Below are positions 7,846-17,908 of a stretch of DNA of 42,666 nucleotides, piece by piece. The notes under the pieces are model-generated. The model was not told where the DNA came from. It saw nothing but the letters and a program-made list of their open reading frames with translations, and did no database searches. Each line of letters opens with the position of its first letter. Within the stretch, counting starts at the first letter, position 1. The stretch lies in the IMG/VR virus record IMGVR_UViG_3300042691_022902, positions 1 to 42,666 of that record; one strand, 5' to 3'. Origin of the DNA: a virus. Both the position numbers and the translations under genes were made by a program.

Positions 7846-9666
7846 ATGGCTAAACAAATTAATTATAGTAAACGCGATTTTTCGTCATTAAAAACCGAAC
7901 AAATCAATTTTATTAAACAGTACTACCCAAATTTGGTGCAAAATTTCAACGATGCGTCAATTTTATCCGTATTTTTAGATTTAAATGCTGCAATTGCGGA
8001 TAACCTTCATTTTCATATTGATAGGGCTTTACAAGAAACTGTATTGGATTACGCTCAAGAAAGACAATCACTTTTTAATATTGCGAAAACGTATGGTTTA
8101 AAATTACCAACCAGATCAGCAAGCGTTGCTGTATGTCAATTTAGCGTCCAGGTACCCATTAGGGGTGATGCTGAAGATAGAAGGTACTTACCATTAATGT
8201 ATGCAGGTTCACAATTTTTATCTGGGGATGTTAGTTTCGAGTTGTTATATGATATTGATTTTGCATCAAATTTTAATATCTCGGGTAAAATTGATAGAAC
8301 TAAAATCCCAATTTACACAAATGGTATTTTAACTGCATATAGGATAACAAAAACTGGTATAGTTGTGGCTGGGGCAAGTAGAATTTTTACACAAAAAATT
8401 TCAAATACAAGATCATTTTATCAAATAACATTGCCAGAAAATAATATATTATCTATTGATTCTATTATTCATAAAAATGGTACATCGTTTCAAACAATAC
8501 CAACAAATTTAGAATTTAATTCAAACACAAATAAATGGTACGAAGTTGCGTCTTTGGCTGAAGATACAATCTTTGTTGAAGACAGAACTGTGGCGCCAGT
8601 AAATGGTGTTTATAAAGGTGACTACACAAAAGTTGATAGGCGATTTGTAAAAGAATTTACACCAAATGGATTTTGTGTGTTAACTTTCGGTTCTTTGACC
8701 GACCAGGGTTTAGACATATTAGATGATTTTGTCGATGCTAATACTTTTAATCTTAAAAGTTTTTTAAGTAACCCAGGTTTAGGTTTTGCCCCAATCAATA
8801 ATACAACGATGTATATTAAATACAGGATTGGAGGCGGTGAGGACACAAATGTCGGTGTTGGTACAATAGATACCACAGGACTTGTTTCTATGCAACTGAA
8901 CGGCCCTGAGGCCCAAATTAATTCAATTGTGCAAGGTTCGCTAACGGTTACAAATGTTACACCAGCAATTGGGGGTGGTGAGGCTCCAAGTATTGAGGAG
9001 TTAAGAAACTATATTTCGTACAATTTTTCTGCTCAAAATAGAGCTGTCACATTGCAAGACTATAAAGCCATTTTACTCGGTATGCCAGCTAAATTTGGTG
9101 TTCCAGCAAAAGTAAGCGTCTCACAAATTCAAAATAAAATTAACGTTGGTGTTTTATCGACAGATACAAATGGTTCGTTAACAAATATTGTTTCATCAAC
9201 TGTTCTAGAAAACGTAGCAAATTATTTATCGAGATATAGAATGATAAATGATTATGTTGTTGTAAAACCAGCCGATGTGATTGATTTATCGTTTGAAATA
9301 TCAATTTTAAGCGAGGCTGGATCGCAAATAAATGCAATTGCTAACATTGCCGCGATATTAAGAGATGAGTTTTCCAAGGATAAAATGCAGTTAGGGCAAA
9401 GTTATCTTGTTGGGGACGTTATTAAAAAACTTTCACAGATTGATGGTGTTTTAAATATTAACTATATTAAGGTATTTAACAAAGTTGGCGGAGATTATTC
9501 ATCAAGTAGACTTGACGATTCACTCTACATAAATGTTAACACAGGTGAAATTGATATAACTGGTGGGGTTATTCGTGTAAATGCGGATCAAATTTTACAA
9601 TTAAGAACACCAGAAAAAGATATTGTGGTTATACCAACCACACAAAACACATTGTTAGGCGTTTAA
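7846..9666 (+). CDS. 6: Baseplate wedge protein, gp6/gpJ-like
   Basis: This 606-residue protein resembles the Baseplate_J/gp6 family, whose subunits form the iris ring that opens during tail contraction (T4 gp6 is 660 aa). Family-like features are the N-terminal NYSKRDFSSLKTEQINFIKQ and DLNAAIADNLHFHIDRAL helices, and the central APSIEELRNYISYNFSAQNRAVTLQDYKAILL section (about 383-415), typical of the J core. Strand-helix repeats ending in LSQIDGVLNINYI follow. It is 1 base from the gp25-like gene and 1 base from the next structural gene. It probably pairs with the giant protein at 17901, as gp6 pairs with gp7 and P2 gpJ with gpI. Confidence 0.85.
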   Translation: MAKQINYSKRDFSSLKTEQINFIKQYYPNLVQNFNDASILSVFLDLNAAIADNLHFHIDRALQETVLDYAQERQSLFNIAKTYGLKLPTRSASVAVCQFSVQVPIRGDAEDRRYLPLMYAGSQFLSGDVSFELLYDIDFASNFNISGKIDRTKIPIYTNGILTAYRITKTGIVVAGASRIFTQKISNTRSFYQITLPENNILSIDSIIHKNGTSFQTIPTNLEFNSNTNKWYEVASLAEDTIFVEDRTVAPVNGVYKGDYTKVDRRFVKEFTPNGFCVLTFGSLTDQGLDILDDFVDANTFNLKSFLSNPGLGFAPINNTTMYIKYRIGGGEDTNVGVGTIDTTGLVSMQLNGPEAQINSIVQGSLTVTNVTPAIGGGEAPSIEELRNYISYNFSAQNRAVTLQDYKAILLGMPAKFGVPAKVSVSQIQNKINVGVLSTDTNGSLTNIVSSTVLENVANYLSRYRMINDYVVVKPADVIDLSFEISILSEAGSQINAIANIAAILRDEFSKDKMQLGQSYLVGDVIKKLSQIDGVLNINYIKVFNKVGGDYSSSRLDDSLYINVNTGEIDITGGVIRVNADQILQLRTPEKDIVVIPTTQNTLLGV

Positions 9667-9667
9667 T

Positions 9668-11965
9668 ATGGATAGAAACATAAGGATTCCAGTAGATTTT
9701 TCTAGGGATGATAAAGTAATACAATTTAATTTAGAGCAAGAGTTTGATAATCTTGAAATCCTTAGTTTAAAGATAACCAATTCCGATGCTTACACTAGAC
9801 AATGCTCAAATTTTGGTGTTATTGTTGGAAGGGTTATGTTAAATAGCGGATTTGGTGTTCAAAACGCAAAAGTTAGTATTTTTATCCCTTTAAAAGATGA
9901 AGATAAAGATAGACCAGAAATATTGGAATTATATCCGTTTGAAACGGTAAATGACACTTACCCAAATGGTGTTAGATATAACCTTTTCCCTAGGGTTAAA
10001 AACGAAAGAAATCCAAGTCACAAAGCAATCGGTAATTTTCCACACGAAAGTGACTTCACAAATTACCCGCAGTATCTCGAGGTAATGGAAAAGTATTACA
10101 AATACACAACTACAACAAATGAATCGGGTGACTTTATGATATTTGGCGTCCCAACTGGGCAACATGATATCATTATGGATTTTGATGTCTTTGATACAAA
10201 ATCTTTTGAATTAACAGCAAATGATTTGGTTGAACAAATATCTTTAAATAACAACATTGAGGAATTAAGATCATTATTACTTAGTAATTCCATTGACGCC
10301 CAAGAGCAAACAATTAATAGGAACAAAGTGCCTAATTTTATTTACTTGGGTAATAATAACTTTGAGGTCGAAGTAAAAACAAATATTGATGAAATGCCTA
10401 ATATATTTCATCAGGTTAAACAAATAACCGTATCACCATTTTGGGGCGATGAGGATCAATGTGATGTGGGTATAACTAGGTGTGATTTTAAAATAAATTT
10501 TAAATACACACCAACCGCTGTATTTTTTGGGTATATACATGCACCAAGTGGTGGTTTTACGATAAATCCAGATTACAATTATAATATCACAACAAGAAGA
10601 CCAGAGATTCACGCAAACGATGCTTCACTTAATTACGCAACTGGTGATATATATCCATATCAAAAAATGGAAATAGTTGTTTATCGATTAGACGATAAAC
10701 TAAATCAAGGTTCTAGAAAAAGACTTGGCGTATTTACTGGTTCATACTACAATGGGGTATTCAGATTATCATTACCTATGTATACGGATTACTATATCAC
10801 AAATGAATTTGGTGATTTAGTTCCGACAAACGATACAACGAATGGAATACCAACAAAAGCATATTACGCCTTTGAGATATATGACACCGATGATAGATGG
10901 ACAGGCAGAAGACTACCGTGGGGTGGATTTGCAAACCAAATATTACCAGGTATTAGAATACCATCCACGATTAATGGAGATGTTTGGCTTGGTGGTTGGG
11001 AAGGTACTTGGGGTGGTTTATTTGAATATGACATATTAAACAGACGCAGAAAGTTTTATACGGTAAAAACAATACACAAAAAACATTCTTTATCAAATGC
11101 GTTAATACCTGGTAATTTTATTGGGTATTTTCCACAGTATAACCCAAATAAATCATCGGTTTTTTGGAATTTTCCTTTACATTTTAATACAGTGGCAAAC
11201 ATAGACGAACCTACGATTATTGGATCGATCTTAATACCGAGATTTTATACTACTTATGAGGATAATTCCTTAAAGAGAGCGCATAAATTTTTAATTGAAC
11301 CTTGGAAAGATAAAACTGACACATATAACGAATGGGTTGGTGATTGGGAAATGTATTTGGGTCTAGGTGTTAAGAAAGATGGTGGTGTAAACTCAGGGTC
11401 GGTGTACTCAGAATTATTTAATGCCGATGATTTTATCAACAACGGTAATAATATTTTTGGTGACAATAATACTTGGAATTTTGGTGATAATACAACTACC
11501 GTATTTAATGCTAGTTTATATGCAACAGAATTAGCCAAGAAAAAGGGTTCAAATGCAAATGGATCTTCAGTACATAAAGCCTATAATCAAGTTGCGGATG
11601 AATATCAAACATACGGTGTTTTTGTTAATTCTGTGGAATATAATGGTAAAGAACCGATTTTAGAGGTTTTTATCGATGATATAACTGACGATTTACCAGA
11701 TTTAATAAACGACCAGGTTTATTCTTCATATAGAAAAGGAGATGCTTCAATTATCAGATCGCAAATAACACAAACCACCTCAGTTAGAAGTGTTAGTTTA
11801 GATTCTTCTGAAATTTTTGTTGAGCGTCCAGAAGAAACAATAACAACAACTAATTCAGAAAGTGCCACATCAAACAATAGTTATAAAGGGAAATATTACT
11901 ATTTTGGTTTATGGAAAGGTGCTAATGCGTTGTACGATATTGAAAAAAATTATTTTGTAAAATGA
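9668..11965 (+). CDS. Baseplate/virion structural protein with carboxypeptidase-regulatory-like domain
   Basis: I do not recognise the full 765-residue protein. Residues about 48-72 (FGVIVGRVMLNSGFGVQNAKVSIFIP region) and about 145-170 (TTNESGDFMIFGVPTGQHDI) look like the two halves of a carboxypeptidase-regulatory-like or CNA-B-type beta sandwich. These halves flank a roughly 75-residue insertion rich in N, P and Y. The rest is beta-rich, with many W, G, Y and N residues (GGWEGTWGGLFEYDIL), as in extracellular phage structural proteins. It lacks a signal peptide and membrane segments. Lying directly after gp6 and overlapping the next gene by 4 bases (ATGA), it is inferred to be a baseplate component, perhaps at the wedge exterior. 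Confidence 0.72.
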   Translation: MDRNIRIPVDFSRDDKVIQFNLEQEFDNLEILSLKITNSDAYTRQCSNFGVIVGRVMLNSGFGVQNAKVSIFIPLKDEDKDRPEILELYPFETVNDTYPNGVRYNLFPRVKNERNPSHKAIGNFPHESDFTNYPQYLEVMEKYYKYTTTTNESGDFMIFGVPTGQHDIIMDFDVFDTKSFELTANDLVEQISLNNNIEELRSLLLSNSIDAQEQTINRNKVPNFIYLGNNNFEVEVKTNIDEMPNIFHQVKQITVSPFWGDEDQCDVGITRCDFKINFKYTPTAVFFGYIHAPSGGFTINPDYNYNITTRRPEIHANDASLNYATGDIYPYQKMEIVVYRLDDKLNQGSRKRLGVFTGSYYNGVFRLSLPMYTDYYITNEFGDLVPTNDTTNGIPTKAYYAFEIYDTDDRWTGRRLPWGGFANQILPGIRIPSTINGDVWLGGWEGTWGGLFEYDILNRRRKFYTVKTIHKKHSLSNALIPGNFIGYFPQYNPNKSSVFWNFPLHFNTVANIDEPTIIGSILIPRFYTTYEDNSLKRAHKFLIEPWKDKTDTYNEWVGDWEMYLGLGVKKDGGVNSGSVYSELFNADDFINNGNNIFGDNNTWNFGDNTTTVFNASLYATELAKKKGSNANGSSVHKAYNQVADEYQTYGVFVNSVEYNGKEPILEVFIDDITDDLPDLINDQVYSSYRKGDASIIRSQITQTTSVRSVSLDSSEIFVERPEETITTTNSESATSNNSYKGKYYYFGLWKGANALYDIEKNYFVK

Positions 11966-13665
11966 GTGATATTGTAGAAATATTAGGTGAAAAAAAGTTT
12001 ATTGGGTCTAAAAGAAAAGAACTAAAAACTAGAGTTGTGTTTGAAGAGAATAAAAAAATTCAATACGAGCACAATTTGTTTTATGATATATCACAACAAA
12101 CTCAATATATTACCGAAAAAAACGAATCTAATAAATTTAGAATATATGGTAAAATAAACCCAATTATTAATTTAAATGTACATCAAAAATTAACAAACAA
12201 TACCGATCGTTTAATTGAAATTGATAATAATTTATTTGATATGAATTTAAATAATTGGACAATTGTGGTATTAAAATCAAAAAGATTTGAATCAAAGGTG
12301 GACGTCAATGGGATTCAACAGTATATTAAAGGTGTTAAAAAACTAGAAAAAAGTTCAAACAACACTACCATCATTGACTTAGATTTTAGATTAGGTTTAC
12401 CAGCTAGACAGTATAATTCTTCAATTAACTCAGATAATTTTTGCATGTTTTTGCCCCTTGGCCATAATTTTGAAATCGGCGATAAATTAAAAGTTGAAAC
12501 TTTAGATGATGATTTACTAGACTCTAAAATATATGACGTTGTTGATGTTAGACCAAATATGGTTTATATAAACACAAAACCAGTTAAACGTTCTTTCAAA
12601 AAACAAATCGTACAGGCCAAAGAAGCTTCGACAAAAAAAATAGATGATTTTACTAACGTTAAAGTAAATAACACAGAAGTTGCAAATAATGATGCAAAAC
12701 AAAGAATTAAAAATTTGGTTTTTAAACCATCAGAAATTCCAGGTATAATTAACACCCCAAGACCAAGGATACAGAGTTTAATAAGACCAGAATTTTATGT
12801 CTCAAAAATAATTGAAAAAGAACAGTTAGAATATTATGTAAAAGGCTTGGAAATTATTGCTATTGTGGATCAATTAGACGACTGCGCCTTTTCAATTAAT
12901 AATTATAACCAGCAAATAAAAAATTTTTTCTTAAATGGCGATTTAAATATAACTGGGCTACGAAATAATTTAAACGAACCCCTTTCTGATTTATACATTG
13001 GTATTATTAAAAACTCAGCGCCAGCTGAAAACACAATTAGCAATGTTGAGTCTCATTTTTCAAATTATATTGAAAATGTTGGCGATGGATTTGGATTGGA
13101 ACTTATATCTGATAATACTAAAGGCTTTAATTCAAAACCAAAAATTGGTGATATTTTATTACACTCAATTTGTGAACACACGACTGAAAATTTAACTGAA
13201 AATGAAATTTCATACATTAGCCATAGATTCATATATAAAAATGTATTATTCAACTACAAACCTTTTACAAAAATTAATATAAAATTAAAATCACCGTATA
13301 TCGAAGACGGTGAAAATGTTAGGAATAAACCAGATTATGCTATTTATAGCAGAGAAAGGGAAAAATATATTTGGCGAGATGTATTTGATATAGGAATAAC
13401 TGATGAAAATGGTAATGTTATAGATTTTCCTTTCATGAACGGATCTTTTTATACTTTTTGTGATATTAACTTTTTTTTAACACCTGAAGTTAGATCGGTT
13501 AGAAAATATACACTAAATGTAAACGATGTAACATCAGCAGCTGGTAATCAATTTATTAACGAGTTTGATGATGCGTTTAGAAATGTAGATTTAAGTGAAA
13601 CAAACGACCCAAATGACCCCAATGGAATAAAACCATTTAATCAGTATAGAGACGAAAAATGTTAA
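11962..13665 (+). CDS. Structural-operon protein of unknown function (567 aa)
   Basis: I do not recognise this protein. It starts in the ATGA overlap with the previous gene and overlaps the next by 7 bases, so translation is probably coupled. The sequence is rich in N, D, I and K, and mostly predicted beta. A possible small beta-barrel lies at about 160-205 (MFLPLGHNFEIGDKLKVETL, YDVVDVRPNMVYINTKPV), reminiscent of a beta-barrel interface domain, followed by a basic, helical linker at about 210-245. No catalytic motif, signal peptide or membrane helix is visible. Its place between gp6 and the giant gp7-like gene suggests a baseplate part, but that is inference only. Confidence 0.7.
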   Translation: MSDIVEILGEKKFIGSKRKELKTRVVFEENKKIQYEHNLFYDISQQTQYITEKNESNKFRIYGKINPIINLNVHQKLTNNTDRLIEIDNNLFDMNLNNWTIVVLKSKRFESKVDVNGIQQYIKGVKKLEKSSNNTTIIDLDFRLGLPARQYNSSINSDNFCMFLPLGHNFEIGDKLKVETLDDDLLDSKIYDVVDVRPNMVYINTKPVKRSFKKQIVQAKEASTKKIDDFTNVKVNNTEVANNDAKQRIKNLVFKPSEIPGIINTPRPRIQSLIRPEFYVSKIIEKEQLEYYVKGLEIIAIVDQLDDCAFSINNYNQQIKNFFLNGDLNITGLRNNLNEPLSDLYIGIIKNSAPAENTISNVESHFSNYIENVGDGFGLELISDNTKGFNSKPKIGDILLHSICEHTTENLTENEISYISHRFIYKNVLFNYKPFTKINIKLKSPYIEDGENVRNKPDYAIYSREREKYIWRDVFDIGITDENGNVIDFPFMNGSFYTFCDINFFLTPEVRSVRKYTLNVNDVTSAAGNQFINEFDDAFRNVDLSETNDPNDPNGIKPFNQYRDEKC

Positions 13666-16178
13666 AAACAAAAACACCAAACGAAGATATAATTTTACAA
13701 ACTAATATTGTAAATGAAGACTATTCGTCTGACAGGGATTTTTATAACCAAAATTTATTAAATTTTACAAAAAATACCGTTATTAATGATATCAGTGATA
13801 CTGAAATTTACGAGTATAAACCAGATAATATTAATGAAATAAATTTTAATATTTTCTTTTTACATTATGTTCAAGACAATGAACTATCTGATTTAAAAAA
13901 ATATATTGAATCTGATTTTAATAAACAGTATAATATCACAAAAGCAAAATTCGGATTAACTGATATTAACGGGGTTGAAATAACTAAAGGATTCAATAAC
14001 GTCTACGAAACCAGACAAGCTAATGGACTAAGAGAAGAGGCTGTTTTAAGTGAAAAAACTTTAACTAGGTTTGAAGAATTGAAACAAAAACCATATGTTG
14101 TTAGAGATTTTATTGGTGAGAGCACATTAAAAAAGCCAATTAAATCTGGTATACCTATTTTTTATAATTCATTCACGTTACCATTTTGGCAATCAAAAGA
14201 TAAATGGGTAAACGAGCCATTACTTTTTTCAAACAAACCGTATTTTTATAACTCATTTTTGTTAATGGAAATTTATGATTCAACATCTGCTGTGTCTCAA
14301 AATAGAATACAATCAGTGCCAATTTTTATTAATGATAGGTATAATATTACGGAAAAAAATGAATCAAAAAACTTTCATTATGAAAGACCTTGTTTTAAAT
14401 TAAATGAAGGTGTTGATGGGTTTTCATTTTTCTTTTTAAGAGATTATATAACAAATGAATTTTACGTTAAATATTCTTTTTGGGATGCATTAAATGGTAA
14501 AAAAATATCCCTATTACCATCATCAAATTTAGATGTTAATAAAAAATGGTTACAAGATCCAGATAACTTTAGTCAAAATAATCGCTATTTGAAATATGTT
14601 TTAGATTATCAAAATAAAACTTACAAAATATACGAATATAATCCAATAACAAAAGAGTATGATAGCGAGCGAAGTAATTTTGATTTGTATCAGTTAGAGT
14701 TTGACACTTACTATAAAAATAAAGTGGTACCAAATGAAAAACCTAAAAATTCAAAATTAATTTTAACCACGCAAGAAATTTCTAATCCTTTAAATTTTAC
14801 AATAAAAAATTTATATACATCTAATTTTGTTAATAGCGCAAGTAGTTTACCAATCTTAACAGATGGTGAAATAAATAATTACCAAACATTCCTTAATAAT
14901 AAAACAAAAAATTTTTTAAAGCAATTTAATGGTTATATAAATAATTTAACTTCAGAAGTTTTTGGTGAGTTAAATGAAAAAAATGTATACATTCCAGTTG
15001 TAAATAGAAATGTTAAAGCATATCAAATACCAATCAAATCTTTTATTTTTAAAAATGTTGATACAAAAACTTGGACTATTAGAAGTATGGAATTTAAAGA
15101 CATAACGGTAAATCTTAATAGTTTAGTTTTAAAAAATACTGTTTACAACCAAAGACAAAGTTTATGGAATGAAAACCCAAGTTATAGGGTTAGTGAGGCT
15201 ATAACGATAGTACATGGCTCACAATCAAACATAGGTTCAGGTACTGATGCTGGAAAATTTACTGAAAATGTGTTAAGAAAATATTTGGAAAATCCACTTA
15301 TTTTTAAAGTTCTCTTAAATCAAATAGAAAGTGAAAGGTATAATATAAACTATTATCAATATGATGAGTCGTATAGGGAGCAATCAATAGTTAATTTTTT
15401 GTCAAAATGTTTTACAAAATTAGGTGTTGTGTTTCGTGTAACGTCTTCACATAATTATGATTATACGGGGCTAGCTGTGGATTTAAGAGGTCAGGTCGAT
15501 CAAAATCATAGTGAAATATATTATTATATAGATAAATTAACTCAAAAATATGAGTCTATGAAAAGCATAAATAGGGCTATATTTGATGATATTAGAGACA
15601 CAGCGCTTGGGTTATTAATTGCATATAATACTAATCAATCGGATTTATTTTCAATTGTTGACGGTGTTGTCGATGCTGTAAATGATATTTTAAATCCAAA
15701 AGACAACCCAGAATTAATTGAGCAATTTTTGATTTTAACCGCTCAAAAAAATATTAACCAAACAGATAAAGATATTTTAATAAACAAATTAACTTTAGAA
15801 AAAGCGGTAATCAATTTAGATGCTAATCCAACGGATTTAAGGTATGAAATAAGAGATTACGCCCTGACAACATATGCTGTACAAAACGGTGATAAATTTA
15901 TCATACCTAATGAAAGTAATAAGATAGATGTTTATTTTAACATTGGGGAAAAATTAAAATTTTTAGCATCAAATATTTCACAATTTGTCATAAATGGTAA
16001 ATTAAGAATATCTATTATTAATAGTGATGGTGATATAAAAAACATTGTAGTACCAATTAAATCGACCATAACAGCTAAAAAACCGTCAGACGCCGCTTCA
16101 AAAAATAAACTACCAAAATACACCGCACCCAAAAAACCAAGTGGTGGTGGCGTGGCGGAATTAGATGAAATGCTATGA
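13659..16178 (+). CDS. Structural-operon protein of unknown function (839 aa)
   Basis: I do not recognise this protein. It is a long soluble protein rich in N, Y, F and K. Beta-rich sections (about 150-400) are followed by helical stretches (about 400-440 and 530-660) and an A/P/K-rich C-terminal tail (TAKKPSDAASKNKLPKYTAPKKPSGGG in part) ending in AELDEML. A segment at about 595-611, SSHNYDYTGLAVDLRG, faintly recalls the SxH...GxAxDL motif of M15 peptidases. The spacing is wrong and no second His motif is clear, so I do not call a peptidase. It overlaps the upstream gene by 7 bases and the downstream gene by 4 (ATGA). A baseplate or central-hub role is positional inference. Confidence 0.7.
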   Translation: MLKTKTPNEDIILQTNIVNEDYSSDRDFYNQNLLNFTKNTVINDISDTEIYEYKPDNINEINFNIFFLHYVQDNELSDLKKYIESDFNKQYNITKAKFGLTDINGVEITKGFNNVYETRQANGLREEAVLSEKTLTRFEELKQKPYVVRDFIGESTLKKPIKSGIPIFYNSFTLPFWQSKDKWVNEPLLFSNKPYFYNSFLLMEIYDSTSAVSQNRIQSVPIFINDRYNITEKNESKNFHYERPCFKLNEGVDGFSFFFLRDYITNEFYVKYSFWDALNGKKISLLPSSNLDVNKKWLQDPDNFSQNNRYLKYVLDYQNKTYKIYEYNPITKEYDSERSNFDLYQLEFDTYYKNKVVPNEKPKNSKLILTTQEISNPLNFTIKNLYTSNFVNSASSLPILTDGEINNYQTFLNNKTKNFLKQFNGYINNLTSEVFGELNEKNVYIPVVNRNVKAYQIPIKSFIFKNVDTKTWTIRSMEFKDITVNLNSLVLKNTVYNQRQSLWNENPSYRVSEAITIVHGSQSNIGSGTDAGKFTENVLRKYLENPLIFKVLLNQIESERYNINYYQYDESYREQSIVNFLSKCFTKLGVVFRVTSSHNYDYTGLAVDLRGQVDQNHSEIYYYIDKLTQKYESMKSINRAIFDDIRDTALGLLIAYNTNQSDLFSIVDGVVDAVNDILNPKDNPELIEQFLILTAQKNINQTDKDILINKLTLEKAVINLDANPTDLRYEIRDYALTTYAVQNGDKFIIPNESNKIDVYFNIGEKLKFLASNISQFVINGKLRISIINSDGDIKNIVVPIKSTITAKKPSDAASKNKLPKYTAPKKPSGGGVAELDEML

Positions 16179-16999
16179 AACAAGTATTAATTTCAGAAAT
16201 TTTTGATAATAATATAGTTATTAACTTAGAAAGCAACACTGTTGTGCCTGGTTCTTATATAAATGCAGAATACAACGTGCCCGATGATTATAAATTACAA
16301 CAACTTGAACAAATAGCGAATAAAGTTGACCCATTTATCACCACAAAAAATGTAACACCATACGTAACAAATACAAAAATAATATCAACATACGATGATG
16401 TTACGAATCATTTTACACCGTCACCAAACAAATATTTTGTTACTGGTTTTACAGAAAGCAAATCAAACCTAATAACAAAATATTTTAAAAAAATTAATTT
16501 TATAAAATCAGCTGAATCATTAAAACCCTTAAAAAAATTAAATTTTAAAAAAATTGTTGGAGATGATGGAAATGCTCCGATTGAGGTTGAAGAAACTTTT
16601 GATGGTAATCATAATATAAGAAACCGTGTTAAATTAAACATCCCAGGTTTGGATATTGTGGCTATGATTTTGACTGAAAATAATAGTGGTTTAATTGAAT
16701 ATGTTTTGTATTTAGATACGGAAAATCCTATAAAATACATTGATTTAGGAAATGGATTTGCTAGATTTATATATATGAGATCTCATTACGAGGAAACTCA
16801 AACAGCAAACATGGTAATTTATGATGGTATAGTTGAGGAACCAAAAATAATATCCGAAGTATTTATTGATAGGGGTTTAAACGGCGCATTTGAACGTGTT
16901 AAAAAACTTAAAAATGTTAAAGATATGAACGAATTAACTAAAACTGGACTAGGATACTATAAAATAAACACAAAAGGATATAATTTTAAAACAACATAA
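16175..16999 (+). CDS. Structural-operon protein of unknown function (274 aa)
   Basis: I do not recognise this protein. It begins in an ATGA overlap with the previous gene and ends three bases before the next start. The first 100 residues are extended and polar. Residues about 105-130 are basic (KPLKKLNFKKIVGD), and the remainder alternates beta strands and turns (LDIVAMILTENNSGLIEYVLYL). The last 50 residues contain RGLNGAFERVKKLKNVKDMNE, a likely helix that could pack against neighbours. There is no membrane segment or catalytic motif. By position it is likely a baseplate wedge or connector component. Confidence 0.68.
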   Translation: MKQVLISEIFDNNIVINLESNTVVPGSYINAEYNVPDDYKLQQLEQIANKVDPFITTKNVTPYVTNTKIISTYDDVTNHFTPSPNKYFVTGFTESKSNLITKYFKKINFIKSAESLKPLKKLNFKKIVGDDGNAPIEVEETFDGNHNIRNRVKLNIPGLDIVAMILTENNSGLIEYVLYLDTENPIKYIDLGNGFARFIYMRSHYEETQTANMVIYDGIVEEPKIISEVFIDRGLNGAFERVKKLKNVKDMNELTKTGLGYYKINTKGYNFKTT

Positions 17000-17002
17000 A
17001 AA

Positions 17003-17908
17003 ATGGCAATCGGATTATACGGTGTAAAAAGACCTGCGGATGTCGATCCAACAGACATTGAGGTTATTGTAATATACACTAAAAATAGGAATGCGACTGA
17101 AGCTCAAACCGTAACAAAATTATTTGGTTCACAGGTAATTAGACCAATGATGTCTAGTAGCGCACTTGGTGGTACTGATGTTGAATTACTCGGTGGTTTG
17201 TATAATTTAACTTTACCTAGAGATGTTTTTGGGCAAAAAGGTTTTTATACAATTTATTTAAGACCAGCCCAGATTAGGGTTAAAATTGAGGATTGCGCTG
17301 AGTTAGCCACATATCCAGATGTTAAAGGTTTAATTTTCAACATAGACCAAGCCCCAGTTGATTTCAGTAATAAATTCACCAACAATGGTTTAGATGGGTA
17401 CAGGGTTGAGTATTTGAATAACGATGGGACAAAAATACCAAATCTTTACAGAATTATAACTTCGTCATTTATTTCAGAACCAGTACAAATTAATACCCCT
17501 AATTCATCACAAAAAACTATTAAATATATCTATAATAATATAGGTAATTTATTATTTTGTACGGTTACACCTAACGCCGCCCCCAGTTTTAAACCAACTT
17601 CAGCGCCGTTTATTGGTAGAAAAGATCAAAATGTGATATTAACAAATACCAGCTTTTCACCACAAATGATTGAATTAGAAATGGTTAATTATGATGTCGA
17701 AAGTCTAGCAATTGGATTATTCGCTGATCAGACAAAATCCATGGACGATGGCATCTATACAATTTACGATTTTGATGGTAACATATATGCTCAGTATGAT
17801 TTATATGAAATTAGAGATAACGTTAATAAAAAACTTTATGAAGTTAGACGAAAAAGAACAACCGTTGATACGACAAAATCTTTAAATAACATAGTGAGAA
17901 ATGGCTGA
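17003..17908 (+). CDS. Structural-operon protein of unknown function (301 aa)
   Basis: I do not recognise this protein. It is beta-rich, with regular strand-turn patterns (GLYNLTLPRDVFGQKGFYTIYLRPAQ in part) and a central P/N-rich linker (about 200-220). The last 40 residues are charged and probably helical (YEIRDNVNKKLYEVRRKRTT). It shares an 8-base overlap with the giant gene that follows, so the two are likely translated together and may interact. No enzyme motif is visible. A structural baseplate role is inferred from context alone. Confidence 0.68.
   Translation: MAIGLYGVKRPADVDPTDIEVIVIYTKNRNATEAQTVTKLFGSQVIRPMMSSSALGGTDVELLGGLYNLTLPRDVFGQKGFYTIYLRPAQIRVKIEDCAELATYPDVKGLIFNIDQAPVDFSNKFTNNGLDGYRVEYLNNDGTKIPNLYRIITSSFISEPVQINTPNSSQKTIKYIYNNIGNLLFCTVTPNAAPSFKPTSAPFIGRKDQNVILTNTSFSPQMIELEMVNYDVESLAIGLFADQTKSMDDGIYTIYDFDGNIYAQYDLYEIRDNVNKKLYEVRRKRTTVDTTKSLNNIVRNG

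Noticed and set aside
15444-15491. SSHNYDYTGLAVDLRG in the 839-residue protein, recalling the SxHxxGxAxD motif of M15 peptidases
   Set aside because: Five residues rather than two separate the His from the Gly, and no second metal-binding His motif (HxH type) is clear. A structure prediction would be needed before calling a peptidase.
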